A stretch of 31,755 bases of DNA. It comes from a virus. Under the pieces are notes generated by a model. The model was not told the DNA's origin and did not search any database. It worked only from the letters and a program-made list of their open reading frames with translations. The stretch covers positions 1-31,755 of IMG/VR virus record IMGVR_UViG_3300032006_000047; one strand, given 5' to 3'. Shown here piece by piece: positions 1-7,322 of this stretch (its first letter is position 1; the number at the start of each line of letters is the position of its first letter). The position numbers and the translations under genes were made by a program.

Positions 1-1
1 T

Positions 2-1510
2 AATTATGCTACAAAAACAGCATCAGGTAGTTACGATAACATGACAGGTCGTGATCCTCAAATTAAGATATATGATTCAACTTTAACAATAAACGGTGCA
101 TTAGTTTCATCATTAAGTAATAAAGCAGGTCTAAAAGCACATTATACTATGGATAGTGCAGGTGGAACTGAATATGGTAGTTTGGTTCTTGATGATGTGA
201 TGCATTGGGAAGCTGGAAATAACAGTTATACTGAACCACATCCAATAATATATGGTAATAAAATTACATCAGGTAATCCATTAATTGGAAAAACAATTAC
301 ATCATTAGGTTTTCAATTATATCGAGGAGAAGGAACAACAACAGATACTATCACATTCGCTGTTTGGGATGGAGATTCAACAAGCACTACACCAAGATAC
401 ACTTTTGGTAGTATGAATATTAATGATATAGTGACATCAGGCAGTTTAGGTTCATCAAGTCCTTGTCAATTATATGTAATTGGTTCATCAGATAGTGGAG
501 TCACAATCCAAGAGAATGATGTTTTAGGAGCAGTTCATAATAGAGAATCAGGTTCGTACACAACTCCAAACTCGGTAGAAATGGGACAAGAAGATGCAAA
601 CGCTACATACCAAAACGGTCATAGAGCAATTAATATGAGAAATACTTCTTCTGCTAGAGCATGGACAGAAGCTACAAACAAATCACCTTACTTCACAACA
701 TCAAATCATTGTAAAAACGATGCTTCATCAACAAGTGAATTAGCTGGAATGACAAATCTACCAGCTAACACAATATTTGAACAAACAGATGATACACCTA
801 CATACTGGTGGAAACAATCTGATAATACGTGGAAGTTAGATGGAAAAACAAATATTGAACCATCATTAACAGATGCATCAGTATGGTCAATGGTAGGAAA
901 TCAGGGTTCAGCAACAACCTCATTAACAGGTGGCAAACTTAGAATAAATCAGGCAACAAATAGTGGTAATGCATCTGATTCAGGTTGTGTTGCAGTATTT
1001 GACACAGGGAGTGCAACTGATAAATTTGTAATGAGATTTAATTTCACAACAGGTTCTTCACATACAGATGGTGGTGGTAATGCTGTATGTTATTGGGGAT
1101 TCTCATCTAACAATAGTCATTCATCAACACAAGGATTTGTCACAGGTCAGTCAGGTAATTCTGCTGATTGTGTAGCATTTAGATGGCATATTCAAAGTGA
1201 TAAAACAAGAGTTGGTTCTTGGGATAATGGTTCATTAACATGGGGAACTGATCCAAATGAAAGTTTAACATTTGCAAATAGCACTACATATTATTGGGAA
1301 TTATCTTATGATGGAACAAGTGCAGTATTAAAACGATTTACAAATGATACATATACAAGTCCTGCACATACTGGAACATACACATTAGCTGGAAGAACCG
1401 GAATGAGATATTTTGTTATGGGTAGTACTTACGATACTCAAGCTGGTGTTTTTATAATAGACCATAATAAAATAGAAATTCAAAAAGGTAGGAGTACGTG
1501 GTTAGAATGA
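2..1510 (+). CDS. Virion surface/adhesin protein, 5'-truncated by window edge
   Basis: The frame is open from base 2 to the stop at 1508-1510. The first ATG is at 41, but the codons before it (N-Y-A-T-K-T-A-S...) continue the same protein, so the true start probably lies left of the window. The first 50 or so residues end with a strand pattern (IYDSTLTIN...SLSNKAGLKAHYTMD) typical of the C-terminal edge of LamG/concanavalin-like domains. The rest is Ser/Thr/Asn/Gly-rich beta structure: a middle domain, a short module (IFEQTDDTPTYWWKQSDNTW) resembling the C-terminus of the gene ending at 4722, and a second predicted jelly-roll with WGFSSNN and YYWELSYDG motifs. No signal peptide or membrane segment is visible. 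It probably binds host surface glycans as part of a tail fibre or head decoration. The virion role is inferred from composition and from its neighbours. Confidence 0.7.
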   Translation, partial: NYATKTASGSYDNMTGRDPQIKIYDSTLTINGALVSSLSNKAGLKAHYTMDSAGGTEYGSLVLDDVMHWEAGNNSYTEPHPIIYGNKITSGNPLIGKTITSLGFQLYRGEGTTTDTITFAVWDGDSTSTTPRYTFGSMNINDIVTSGSLGSSSPCQLYVIGSSDSGVTIQENDVLGAVHNRESGSYTTPNSVEMGQEDANATYQNGHRAINMRNTSSARAWTEATNKSPYFTTSNHCKNDASSTSELAGMTNLPANTIFEQTDDTPTYWWKQSDNTWKLDGKTNIEPSLTDASVWSMVGNQGSATTSLTGGKLRINQATNSGNASDSGCVAVFDTGSATDKFVMRFNFTTGSSHTDGGGNAVCYWGFSSNNSHSSTQGFVTGQSGNSADCVAFRWHIQSDKTRVGSWDNGSLTWGTDPNESLTFANSTTYYWELSYDGTSAVLKRFTNDTYTSPAHTGTYTLAGRTGMRYFVMGSTYDTQAGVFIIDHNKIEIQKGRSTWLE

Positions 1511-1526
1511 CACGATCCCTAACTTC

Positions 1527-1535
1527 ATATATAAT
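1527..1535 (+). promoter_or_regulatory. Possible TATA box upstream of the adhesin array
   Basis: The 45-base gap between two co-directional genes contains ATATATAAT, about 25 bases before the next ATG at 1556, as expected of an archaeal TATA box. AAAGGAG at 1537-1543 also supplies a ribosome binding site. In so AT-rich a genome the match may be chance. Confidence 0.28.
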
Positions 1536-1555
1536 TAAAGGAGAATTGTATTGAT

Positions 1556-2614
1556 ATGGTTCTAGCATATAAAGGAGCTAATCGTGCAACTGGTGTAACA
1601 ACTGATAGAATAGGCACTGAATCATATTCTGCAAAATCATGGGTAGAATTGGGAAGAACAACATTAAGTAGTGCTGGTGATTCAATTAATGTAGCAAGTT
1701 TATCTACATCAGATTATCCATACATGATGGTATTAGTACATGGAATAAATTCAGGTCAAATTCAAAATAATATGCGTTTTAACAATGATAGTGGTAATAA
1801 CTACGCAAATAATTATTCTAATGACGGTGGTAACACTAATTTTACATCACAACCATATGTTGTAAATTCAGATACATATACAAGTGATATTTTTCAAACC
1901 GATTTTATAATGAATAATTCTGATCAAGAAAAATTAGGTACTGGTCATGTTATAGCACAAAACGCAACAGGACAAGGAACAGCTCCTAGAAGAACCGAAT
2001 ATGCTTCAAAGTGGGCAAACACATCAGATTCTATCACATCAGTTAGTCTAATCAACACAGGTTCAGGAGATTATGCAAGTGGTTCAGAAGTAGTAGTATT
2101 AGGAGCAAAGTCTAGTGGAACCGACACATCTAACGGTAGTTTTTGGCAAGAGTTAGCAGATGTTGAATTAAGTGCTACTGCTAATGAAATAAATTCAGGT
2201 ACATTTACAGCTAAAAAATATCTCATGGTTCAATTACATGGTGTTGCAGATGGTAGCATTAGTGGTTCTGATTTACAATTTAACGGAGATGACGGTGCTA
2301 ATTATGCAAGAAGATATTCAGCAAACGGTGACTCAGATGGAACTGGAACAAGTGAATCAACTCTCGGTGGTATTGGTACAGCTAGTGGTGATTCGTTTGT
2401 TAATTGGTTTATAATAAACAAATCAGATAAAGAAAAACTTGTAATTGGCGAAGGTCTTGCAAATACAACTGGAGCTGGTAATGCTCCAGATCGTAGAGAA
2501 CTTACAGGCAAATGGGCAAATACCTCTGCACAAATAACATCAATTAAAGTTAAAGAGAATGGTTCAGGTGGTTGGACTAGTGGTACTACATTAAAAGTAT
2601 GGGGTTCTGATTAA
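1556..2614 (+). CDS. Two-domain repeat adhesin, paralogue 1
   Basis: A 352-residue protein made of two copies of a domain of about 165 residues. Each copy starts with W-x-E-L (SWVELGRTTLSS; FWQELADVELSA), has an N-N/D-D-x-G-x-N-Y-A segment in the middle, an S/N-D-K/Q-E-K-L strand, an A-P-x-R-R segment, and ends K-W-A-N-T-S-x-x-I-T followed by a final strand ending VVLGAK or KVWGSD. The next two genes carry four more copies. Composition is Ser/Thr/Asn/Gly-rich and predicted all-beta, with no membrane segment. Start ATG 1556 is preceded by AAAGGAG at 1537-1543. Similar N-D-S-G-x-N-Y repeats are familiar to me from marine phage structural proteins; a role in receptor binding or capsid decoration is inferred. 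Confidence 0.75.
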   Translation: MVLAYKGANRATGVTTDRIGTESYSAKSWVELGRTTLSSAGDSINVASLSTSDYPYMMVLVHGINSGQIQNNMRFNNDSGNNYANNYSNDGGNTNFTSQPYVVNSDTYTSDIFQTDFIMNNSDQEKLGTGHVIAQNATGQGTAPRRTEYASKWANTSDSITSVSLINTGSGDYASGSEVVVLGAKSSGTDTSNGSFWQELADVELSATANEINSGTFTAKKYLMVQLHGVADGSISGSDLQFNGDDGANYARRYSANGDSDGTGTSESTLGGIGTASGDSFVNWFIINKSDKEKLVIGEGLANTTGAGNAPDRRELTGKWANTSAQITSIKVKENGSGGWTSGTTLKVWGSD

Positions 2615-2615
2615 G

Positions 2616-3668
2616 ATGGTTTGGGAAAGATTAGGAAGTGCAAGTGTTGGTGGATCAGTAGCAAATAACTCATGGAAAGAATTAGGTAGGCAAACACTAA
2701 GTTCTAGTGGAGATGTTATGACGACAGGTACAATAACTGCCAAAGATAATATGATGATATTATATTATGGTGTGGCAAGTGGAGAGATGATAAATAAATT
2801 AACTTTTAATGATGATACAGGTAATAATTATGCTTATAGATTATCAGATGGTGGTGCAACTGATTCAACTACAACAAGTAATGCTTTCTTAGAATTTGCA
2901 ACATCATCAACAAGTAATGAATTTTCAGTAGCAAATGTTGTTAATATCGCAAATCAAGAAAAATTAGTCCAATTAAATCATGTTGGTCAAAATACAGCAG
3001 GAGCAGGAACAGTTCCACGAAGGCGCGAATTAACAGGTAAATGGGCAAATACGTCAAACGCTATAACAAAAGTCACAGCAACAAACTCACAATCAGGTTC
3101 TTTTGGTAGTGGTAGTGAATTAATCGTACTAGGATATGATAATGATGAAGCTGATACAGGTTCTAATTTTTGGCAAGAGTTAGCTAGTGTCACTAGAACA
3201 GATAGTGGTTCAACATTAGAGTCAGGTAACTTTGCTGCAAAAAAATATCTTATGGTTGAAGCTTGCACAATCCCTGCAAATAATGGATTTAAAGGTAGGC
3301 TTGAGTTTGGTCATTCAAATGGCACAATGGACACAGGTTCTAATTATACAGATAGGTATGAACAAGATGGTGGATCTGATAGCACTAATGCTAGTCACCA
3401 ATACATATATGCTTACACAAACCATGATGATAATATTCAACATCTAAAAATGTTTATAGTTAATAAATCAGATAAGGAAAAATTAGTATTATGGTGGGCT
3501 AGTAGTGGTGGAAGTTCAACTGGAGCTGGAAACGCACCACAGAGAAGAAACGGTGTAGCAAAGTGGACTAATACTTCAAACCAAATTACAAATATTAGAT
3601 TAAATAATCAAGTAGCTGGTGGCGATGCTGCTAGTGGTTCTTTCATAAAGGTGTACGGAGCAGATTAA
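2616..3668 (+). CDS. Two-domain repeat adhesin, paralogue 2
   Basis: A 350-residue paralogue of the preceding gene, separated by one base from its stop and without its own clear ribosome binding site, so translation probably continues by re-initiation. It contains domain copies three (SWKELGRQTLSSSGD to ELIVLGYDND) and four (FWQELASVTRTDSG to FIKVYGAD). The KWANTS/KWTNTS signature, the A-P/V-P-x-R-R segment and the E-K-L strand are all present. Copy four is the most divergent, with inserted loops in its middle third (FGHSNGTMDTGSNYTDRYE). An all-beta fold exposed on the virion is inferred. Confidence 0.75.
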   Translation: MVWERLGSASVGGSVANNSWKELGRQTLSSSGDVMTTGTITAKDNMMILYYGVASGEMINKLTFNDDTGNNYAYRLSDGGATDSTTTSNAFLEFATSSTSNEFSVANVVNIANQEKLVQLNHVGQNTAGAGTVPRRRELTGKWANTSNAITKVTATNSQSGSFGSGSELIVLGYDNDEADTGSNFWQELASVTRTDSGSTLESGNFAAKKYLMVEACTIPANNGFKGRLEFGHSNGTMDTGSNYTDRYEQDGGSDSTNASHQYIYAYTNHDDNIQHLKMFIVNKSDKEKLVLWWASSGGSSTGAGNAPQRRNGVAKWTNTSNQITNIRLNNQVAGGDAASGSFIKVYGAD

Positions 3669-3669
3669 A

Positions 3670-4722
3670 ATGGCTTGGGAAAGATTAGCTCATGTTGAAT
3701 TAAGTAGTTCAGGCGATACATTAGATTCAGGTACTTTTACAGCAAAAAAAAGTTTGAGAGTTATTGTATATATAATTCCTTCAGGAAACACAAGAACAAC
3801 ATTTAGATTTAATTCAGATTCAGGTTCAAACTATGCACATAGAAACTCTTTCAATGGTGGTTCAGATTCAACTAAAACAAGTAGAAGTTCAATAGAAGCA
3901 GGTGATCAAGATAACGACCATAACGCATATCATGTATTAGAAATTACAAATATAGCAGATAAAGAAAAAATTATCATAAATCATAATTTAAAATCAGGTG
4001 GTAGTGGAGCTAGTAATGCTCCAAGTAGAAAAGAAGATGTAGCAAAATGGGCTAATACTTCAAATCAAATAACTTCAATTCAAGCAATTAATGATCAAGG
4101 GGGTTCTTATGGTGTAGGATCATACATAACCGTACTAGGAGCAAAAGAACCAGCTACGGCAGATTCAATAACAGTATCAAGTTTTACAGCAAAGAAAAAT
4201 TTGAAAGCACAATTATTTGCAAGTGGTACAGGTGGAACAATAAATTGTAATTTTACATTCAACAACGATACAGGTTCTAACTATGCAATAAGAGAATCTG
4301 TAAATGGTGGTAGTGATTCAACAAACGTGAGTCAAGCCAATACAGATAATTTAACAGGTACAGTCACAGGTAGTATTTTTGCAGATGTTAACATAACAAA
4401 TGAATCAAGTAAAGAAAAATTATTCATATCAGAAGGATTGGAAAGTACAAGTGGTGCAGGTACAGCACCTGACAGAAAAGAGATGGTTGGTAAGTGGGCG
4501 AATACATCAGCACAAATTACAACAATAAAAGCAAATAATGGTGGAACAGGTTCATACTCTGAAGGAAGTGAACTTATAGTTTGGGGAAGTGATGGCTCAG
4601 CTGATATTACTCTTAGCGGTGCTCTAACTAACATTGTAGGTGGATTTATATTTGAAGAAACAAATACAGGCAAACACTATATTTGGAACGCAACTACGAG
4701 TACGTGGACAGAGATTGCATAA
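3670..4722 (+). CDS. Two-domain repeat adhesin, paralogue 3, with C-terminal tip module
   Basis: A 350-residue paralogue, again one base after the previous stop. Copy five is AWERLAHVELSSSGD to YITVLGAK. Copy six lacks the leading W-E-L strand and starts at SITVSSFTAKKNL, so it looks shortened at its N-terminus. After copy six comes a unique module of about 40 residues (ITLSGALTNIVGGFIFEE..., ending YIWNATTSTWTEIA) that resembles a segment in the gene ending at 1510. This tail could be a trimerisation or attachment tip. The N-terminal MAWERL resembles MVWERL of the paralogue before it, which supports the chosen starts. Function is inferred as for the two genes upstream. Confidence 0.75.
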   Translation: MAWERLAHVELSSSGDTLDSGTFTAKKSLRVIVYIIPSGNTRTTFRFNSDSGSNYAHRNSFNGGSDSTKTSRSSIEAGDQDNDHNAYHVLEITNIADKEKIIINHNLKSGGSGASNAPSRKEDVAKWANTSNQITSIQAINDQGGSYGVGSYITVLGAKEPATADSITVSSFTAKKNLKAQLFASGTGGTINCNFTFNNDTGSNYAIRESVNGGSDSTNVSQANTDNLTGTVTGSIFADVNITNESSKEKLFISEGLESTSGAGTAPDRKEMVGKWANTSAQITTIKANNGGTGSYSEGSELIVWGSDGSADITLSGALTNIVGGFIFEETNTGKHYIWNATTSTWTEIA

Positions 4723-4770
4723 CCATGGTGCCGGGAACCTTTATGACCTTACATATGGAGAGAATTAACA

Positions 4771-5142
4771 TTGTCTGAGGAATTTGAAGATTTACTCGCC
4801 TTAGGTACTTCCTACCAAGCATTAGCTATTGGAGATACTTCTGGCGCAAAAGGTCAAAATGTAGAATGGTTTTCAACTGATCTAACAAGAACAGGTGGAC
4901 CACAATTTTCATCTAAATACAGAATATCCTTAGCATTAGATGCCGAGAAATCTGTTGAAGTTACATTAAACAGTGGAACCAATTGGGTTAAATTAAATGG
5001 TGGCACAGCTTTAACAGCTAATTGTGCTTATGTATTTGATATACCAATTAGAGCTTCTGATACTTTTAATGTTCGTATTCCTGATGCAAGTGGAGCTACA
5101 GTTGTTTATTGTAGAGTCGACGAGGTATTTAGTGAAGGATAA
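4771..5142 (+). CDS. Small virion structural protein
   Basis: A 123-residue protein starting at TTG 4771 (M-S-E-E-F-E-D-L), preceded by GGAGAG at 4757-4762, eight bases upstream. It is predicted all-beta, with strands such as KYRISLALDAEKSVEVTLNSG and YVFDIPIRASDTFNVRIP, and has no membrane segment or cysteine cluster. It overlaps the following fibre gene by one base (TAATG), so the two are probably made together. The position between adhesins and the fibre gene suggests a fibre adaptor or head-decoration protein. I do not recognise the family. Confidence 0.65.
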   Translation: MSEEFEDLLALGTSYQALAIGDTSGAKGQNVEWFSTDLTRTGGPQFSSKYRISLALDAEKSVEVTLNSGTNWVKLNGGTALTANCAYVFDIPIRASDTFNVRIPDASGATVVYCRVDEVFSEG

Positions 5143-5984
5143 TGGGTAGCAATCCTCCTCAAGGTGGTGGCGGAAGTGGAACCGTTATCAATGCTTTATC
5201 TGATGTAGAAGATGTAACAATTAGTGGTAATAGTTCTGGTGAAATTTTAAAGTGGAATGGTTCAGCTTGGATTAATCAAACTTTAGCTGAAACTGGTATT
5301 CAAACTACATTATCAAATGCTGCAATTAAAACTGCTTATGAAGCAAATGCAGATAGTAATGAATTTTCAGATGCAGAACAATCAAAATTGGCAGCAATTG
5401 AAGCAAGTGCAACAGCTGATCAAACTAATGCAGAAATAGTAGCTGCTGTAGAAGCAGGGGCAGATTCAAACACATTTACAGATGCAGATCATAGTAAACT
5501 AAATGCTATAGAGGCATCAGCCACAGCTGATCAAACAGCAAGTGAAATTAAAACAGCATATGAATCAAACTCAGATACTAATGAATTTTCAGATGCTGAA
5601 CAAACTAAATTAGCTGGTATAGCTGCTAATGCAAATAATTATACACATACAACTAATGCTAATTTAACAGGCGAAGTAACCTCATCAGGTAATGCTGCAA
5701 CAATAACAGATGATATAGTTGATGAAGCAAACCTTAAAGTAGATAATAGTCCAACAAATGATTATGTATTAACAGCTAAATCAAGTGCAGCTGGTGGTTT
5801 AACATGGAAAGTTGGCGGTGGAGGTAATCATACAGTCCAAGATTGGGACTTACAAGGTTCAACTCCAGCAGACCCAGGAACTGATACTGGTAGAATGTAT
5901 ATGAAAGACATTGATAGTAACAATGAAGGTCTCTTTATGAAAATAAAGAAAAATGGTACAGTAAGTGAAGTGCAAGTACTTTGA
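5142..5984 (+). CDS. Tail fibre protein with phage fibre repeats
   Basis: A 280-residue protein. Residues about 55-165 contain three copies of a unit of about 40 residues, built from x-I-K-T-A-Y-E-x-N-x-D-S/T-N-E-F-S-D-A-E-Q-x-K-L-A-x-I-E-A-x-A. The D-A-E-x-x-K-L-x-x-I-E motif is a hallmark of phage tail-fibre shafts, which trimerise. A Gly-rich start (GSNPPQGGGGSGT) is followed by a domain with KWNGSAW, and the C-terminal part (NHTVQDWDLQ... to VSEVQVL) is predicted beta. It starts at ATG 5142 within TAATG and ends in TTGA, overlapping the protease gene. A role as a host-contact fibre is well supported by the repeats; the receptor is unknown. Confidence 0.85.
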   Translation: MGSNPPQGGGGSGTVINALSDVEDVTISGNSSGEILKWNGSAWINQTLAETGIQTTLSNAAIKTAYEANADSNEFSDAEQSKLAAIEASATADQTNAEIVAAVEAGADSNTFTDADHSKLNAIEASATADQTASEIKTAYESNSDTNEFSDAEQTKLAGIAANANNYTHTTNANLTGEVTSSGNAATITDDIVDEANLKVDNSPTNDYVLTAKSSAAGGLTWKVGGGGNHTVQDWDLQGSTPADPGTDTGRMYMKDIDSNNEGLFMKIKKNGTVSEVQVL

Positions 5985-6664
5985 GTGATTTTAGAAGCTG
6001 CGTATATAAATACGACAGCAATGGTGTAGATTTAGTAGCTGAGGAAATTAACCTTGGTGGTGGAAATATTGAAGAATGGCCTCATAAATGGGATGACCCT
6101 GTTCTTTATTGGGATTTAGTTTCTGATTCACCAGATATTGAAGGTGTTGATTTAGAAGAGAAATCTGTTTCTCGTGCATTGTTACGTTGGCAAGTTGTAA
6201 TAAGTGATTTAAAATTTAGAAAGTGGAGAAAGAATAAACCAGCTCCAAAAATTAGAATAGAATTTCGTACTGGTGAGAATGATGATTTATTTAGAAAAAG
6301 TAAAGGAACTTTAGCTTATGCATATTTCCCAGGCCAAGGAGCTGTGTCTGGTAAAGTAGTATTTAATGATGACAATTTATGGTCAACAACTGGTAAAGGT
6401 GTACCACACATCAACCCAGATGGTTCTAGAGTTGTATTGAAAGCATATCTTTTAGAACACGTATTGATACATGAATTTGGTCATATGTTAGGACTAAGAC
6501 ATGACAAAGCAGATAGAAAAAGTGTAATGTATCCTTTCTATAGTGGTATATTAGATTTATCAGGTACAGATATCTTAAGAATACAAAAGAAATACGGAGT
6601 GAGAAGCATATGGAAAAAGTTGCTCAGCAAATTACAAGGATACTTCAACAGGAAGATTCAGTGA
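5981..6664 (+). CDS. Matrixin-like zinc metalloprotease (M10-type)
   Basis: A 227-residue protein starting at TTG 5981, overlapping the fibre stop (TTGA). Residues 164-174 read HEFGHMLGLRH, a complete H-E-x-x-H-x-x-G-x-x-H zinc site, with the Met-turn at M183 (SVMYPFY). Residues 111-134 (LAYAYFPG...GKVVFNDDNLW) match the strand region that precedes the helix in matrixins, and LSGTDILRIQKKYG at 193-206 matches the domain's closing helix. There is no signal peptide, pro-peptide or cysteine switch. Residues 1-35 are unique and the C-terminus is basic. Its place between the fibre and terminase genes suggests a virion-associated enzyme that cuts host surface protein, such as an S-layer, or a maturation protease. 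The fold is confident; the substrate is inferred. Confidence 0.9.
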   Translation: MSDFRSCVYKYDSNGVDLVAEEINLGGGNIEEWPHKWDDPVLYWDLVSDSPDIEGVDLEEKSVSRALLRWQVVISDLKFRKWRKNKPAPKIRIEFRTGENDDLFRKSKGTLAYAYFPGQGAVSGKVVFNDDNLWSTTGKGVPHINPDGSRVVLKAYLLEHVLIHEFGHMLGLRHDKADRKSVMYPFYSGILDLSGTDILRIQKKYGVRSIWKKLLSKLQGYFNRKIQ

Positions 6665-6792
6665 GATGTTCAAATGCTCTACACGCTTGGGTAGAGATTT
6701 TGAATTTAAAAGAAGACAAATACACTAGAAAATGTGTCAAATGTTCTTCGGAACAAGAATACAAAGGAGGTAAATGGGAATGGATAGTGTAA
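6661..6792 (+). CDS. Small zinc-binding protein
   Basis: A 43-residue protein if started at GTG 6661, which overlaps the protease stop as GTGA and has AGGAAG at 6650-6655 as ribosome binding site. An in-frame ATG at 6610 would add 17 residues but overlaps the protease by 55 bases. The short form begins V-R-C-S-N-A-L-H-A-W and contains R-K-C-V-K-C-S-S-E-Q, so C, H and two C residues could bind one zinc. This C...H-x-W...C-x-x-C pattern recurs in very small phage proteins, which favours the shorter form. Its C-terminus overlaps the next gene. Function unknown; it may help DNA or terminase binding. Confidence 0.65.
   Translation: MRCSNALHAWVEILNLKEDKYTRKCVKCSSEQEYKGGKWEWIV
6763..6770 (+). promoter_or_regulatory. 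Strong ribosome binding site deciding the small-terminase start
   Basis: AAAGGAGG lies 3 bases before ATG 6774 but 9 bases before ATG 6780. Normal spacing favours 6780. Confidence 0.6.
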
Positions 6793-7322
6793 AGGATGAT
6801 ATTAAATTATTACAACCTGAACGACCTTGTGAGATTTGTAGAACACCTAATATTGAAAAGGTGGAAATGGCTTATGTACAAAAGCAATTGTCAACACAGG
6901 AAGTTATAACACAGTTAGATTGTTCTAAATGGAAATGGTATCATCATGTAAAATATCATTTAAAACCTGGTGTAGCCAGTGCAATGAGTAAAAATGCGGA
7001 TTTCTTAGCTAACCAAATTGTAGATAAAACTGGTGATTTATTAGAGAGTTTAGAACGATTACAAGAGAAAGTTAATTTATTAGAATCACAGATAGATGGT
7101 AATACTGAACCAGCTAAAATTAAAGCATACACTAGTATGGAAGCTGAGATTAGAAATACTATATTAGCCTTGGGAAAGATTCAAGGTGACTTTAAAGATT
7201 CTGCTTATATTCAAGTTAATAACATTACTGTTCAATTAAATAAAATTTCTGATGTTATAATGTCAAACGCTTGTCCAAAGTGTAAACCAATTTTCGCAAG
7301 TAAACTAGAAGATCTTAAATGA
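6780..7322 (+). CDS. Putative terminase small subunit
   Basis: A 180-residue protein read from ATG 6780; ATG 6774 would add M-G and is too close to the AAAGGAGG site. The N-terminus has R-P-C-E-I-C-R-T and, after a helix-turn-helix-like segment (QLSTQEVITQLDCSKWKWY), two His-containing positions (HHVKYH). The middle is coiled-coil (DLLESLERLQEKVNLLESQ), and the C-terminus has C-P-K-C. Such a DNA-binding N-terminus plus oligomerising helices, directly before the large terminase and joined by ATGA, is the usual organisation of TerS. The family cannot be proven from sequence alone. Possible zinc binding by the two C-x-x-C motifs is an inference. Confidence 0.65.
   Translation: MDSVKDDIKLLQPERPCEICRTPNIEKVEMAYVQKQLSTQEVITQLDCSKWKWYHHVKYHLKPGVASAMSKNADFLANQIVDKTGDLLESLERLQEKVNLLESQIDGNTEPAKIKAYTSMEAEIRNTILALGKIQGDFKDSAYIQVNNITVQLNKISDVIMSNACPKCKPIFASKLEDLK

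Noticed and set aside
3232-3447. A 71-codon open frame on the plus strand within adhesin paralogue 2
   Set aside because: It is in a different frame from the domain-rich gene, has no motif of its own and no plausible ribosome site; it is a shadow.
5300-5640. The repeated D-A-E-x-x-K-L segments as a DNA tandem repeat element
   Set aside because: They are codon-level copies of a well-known tail-fibre protein repeat, with diverged DNA; no separate DNA element is implied.
6774-6779. ATG 6774 as the small-terminase start
   Set aside because: It is only three bases from the AAAGGAGG site; ATG 6780 has normal nine-base spacing.
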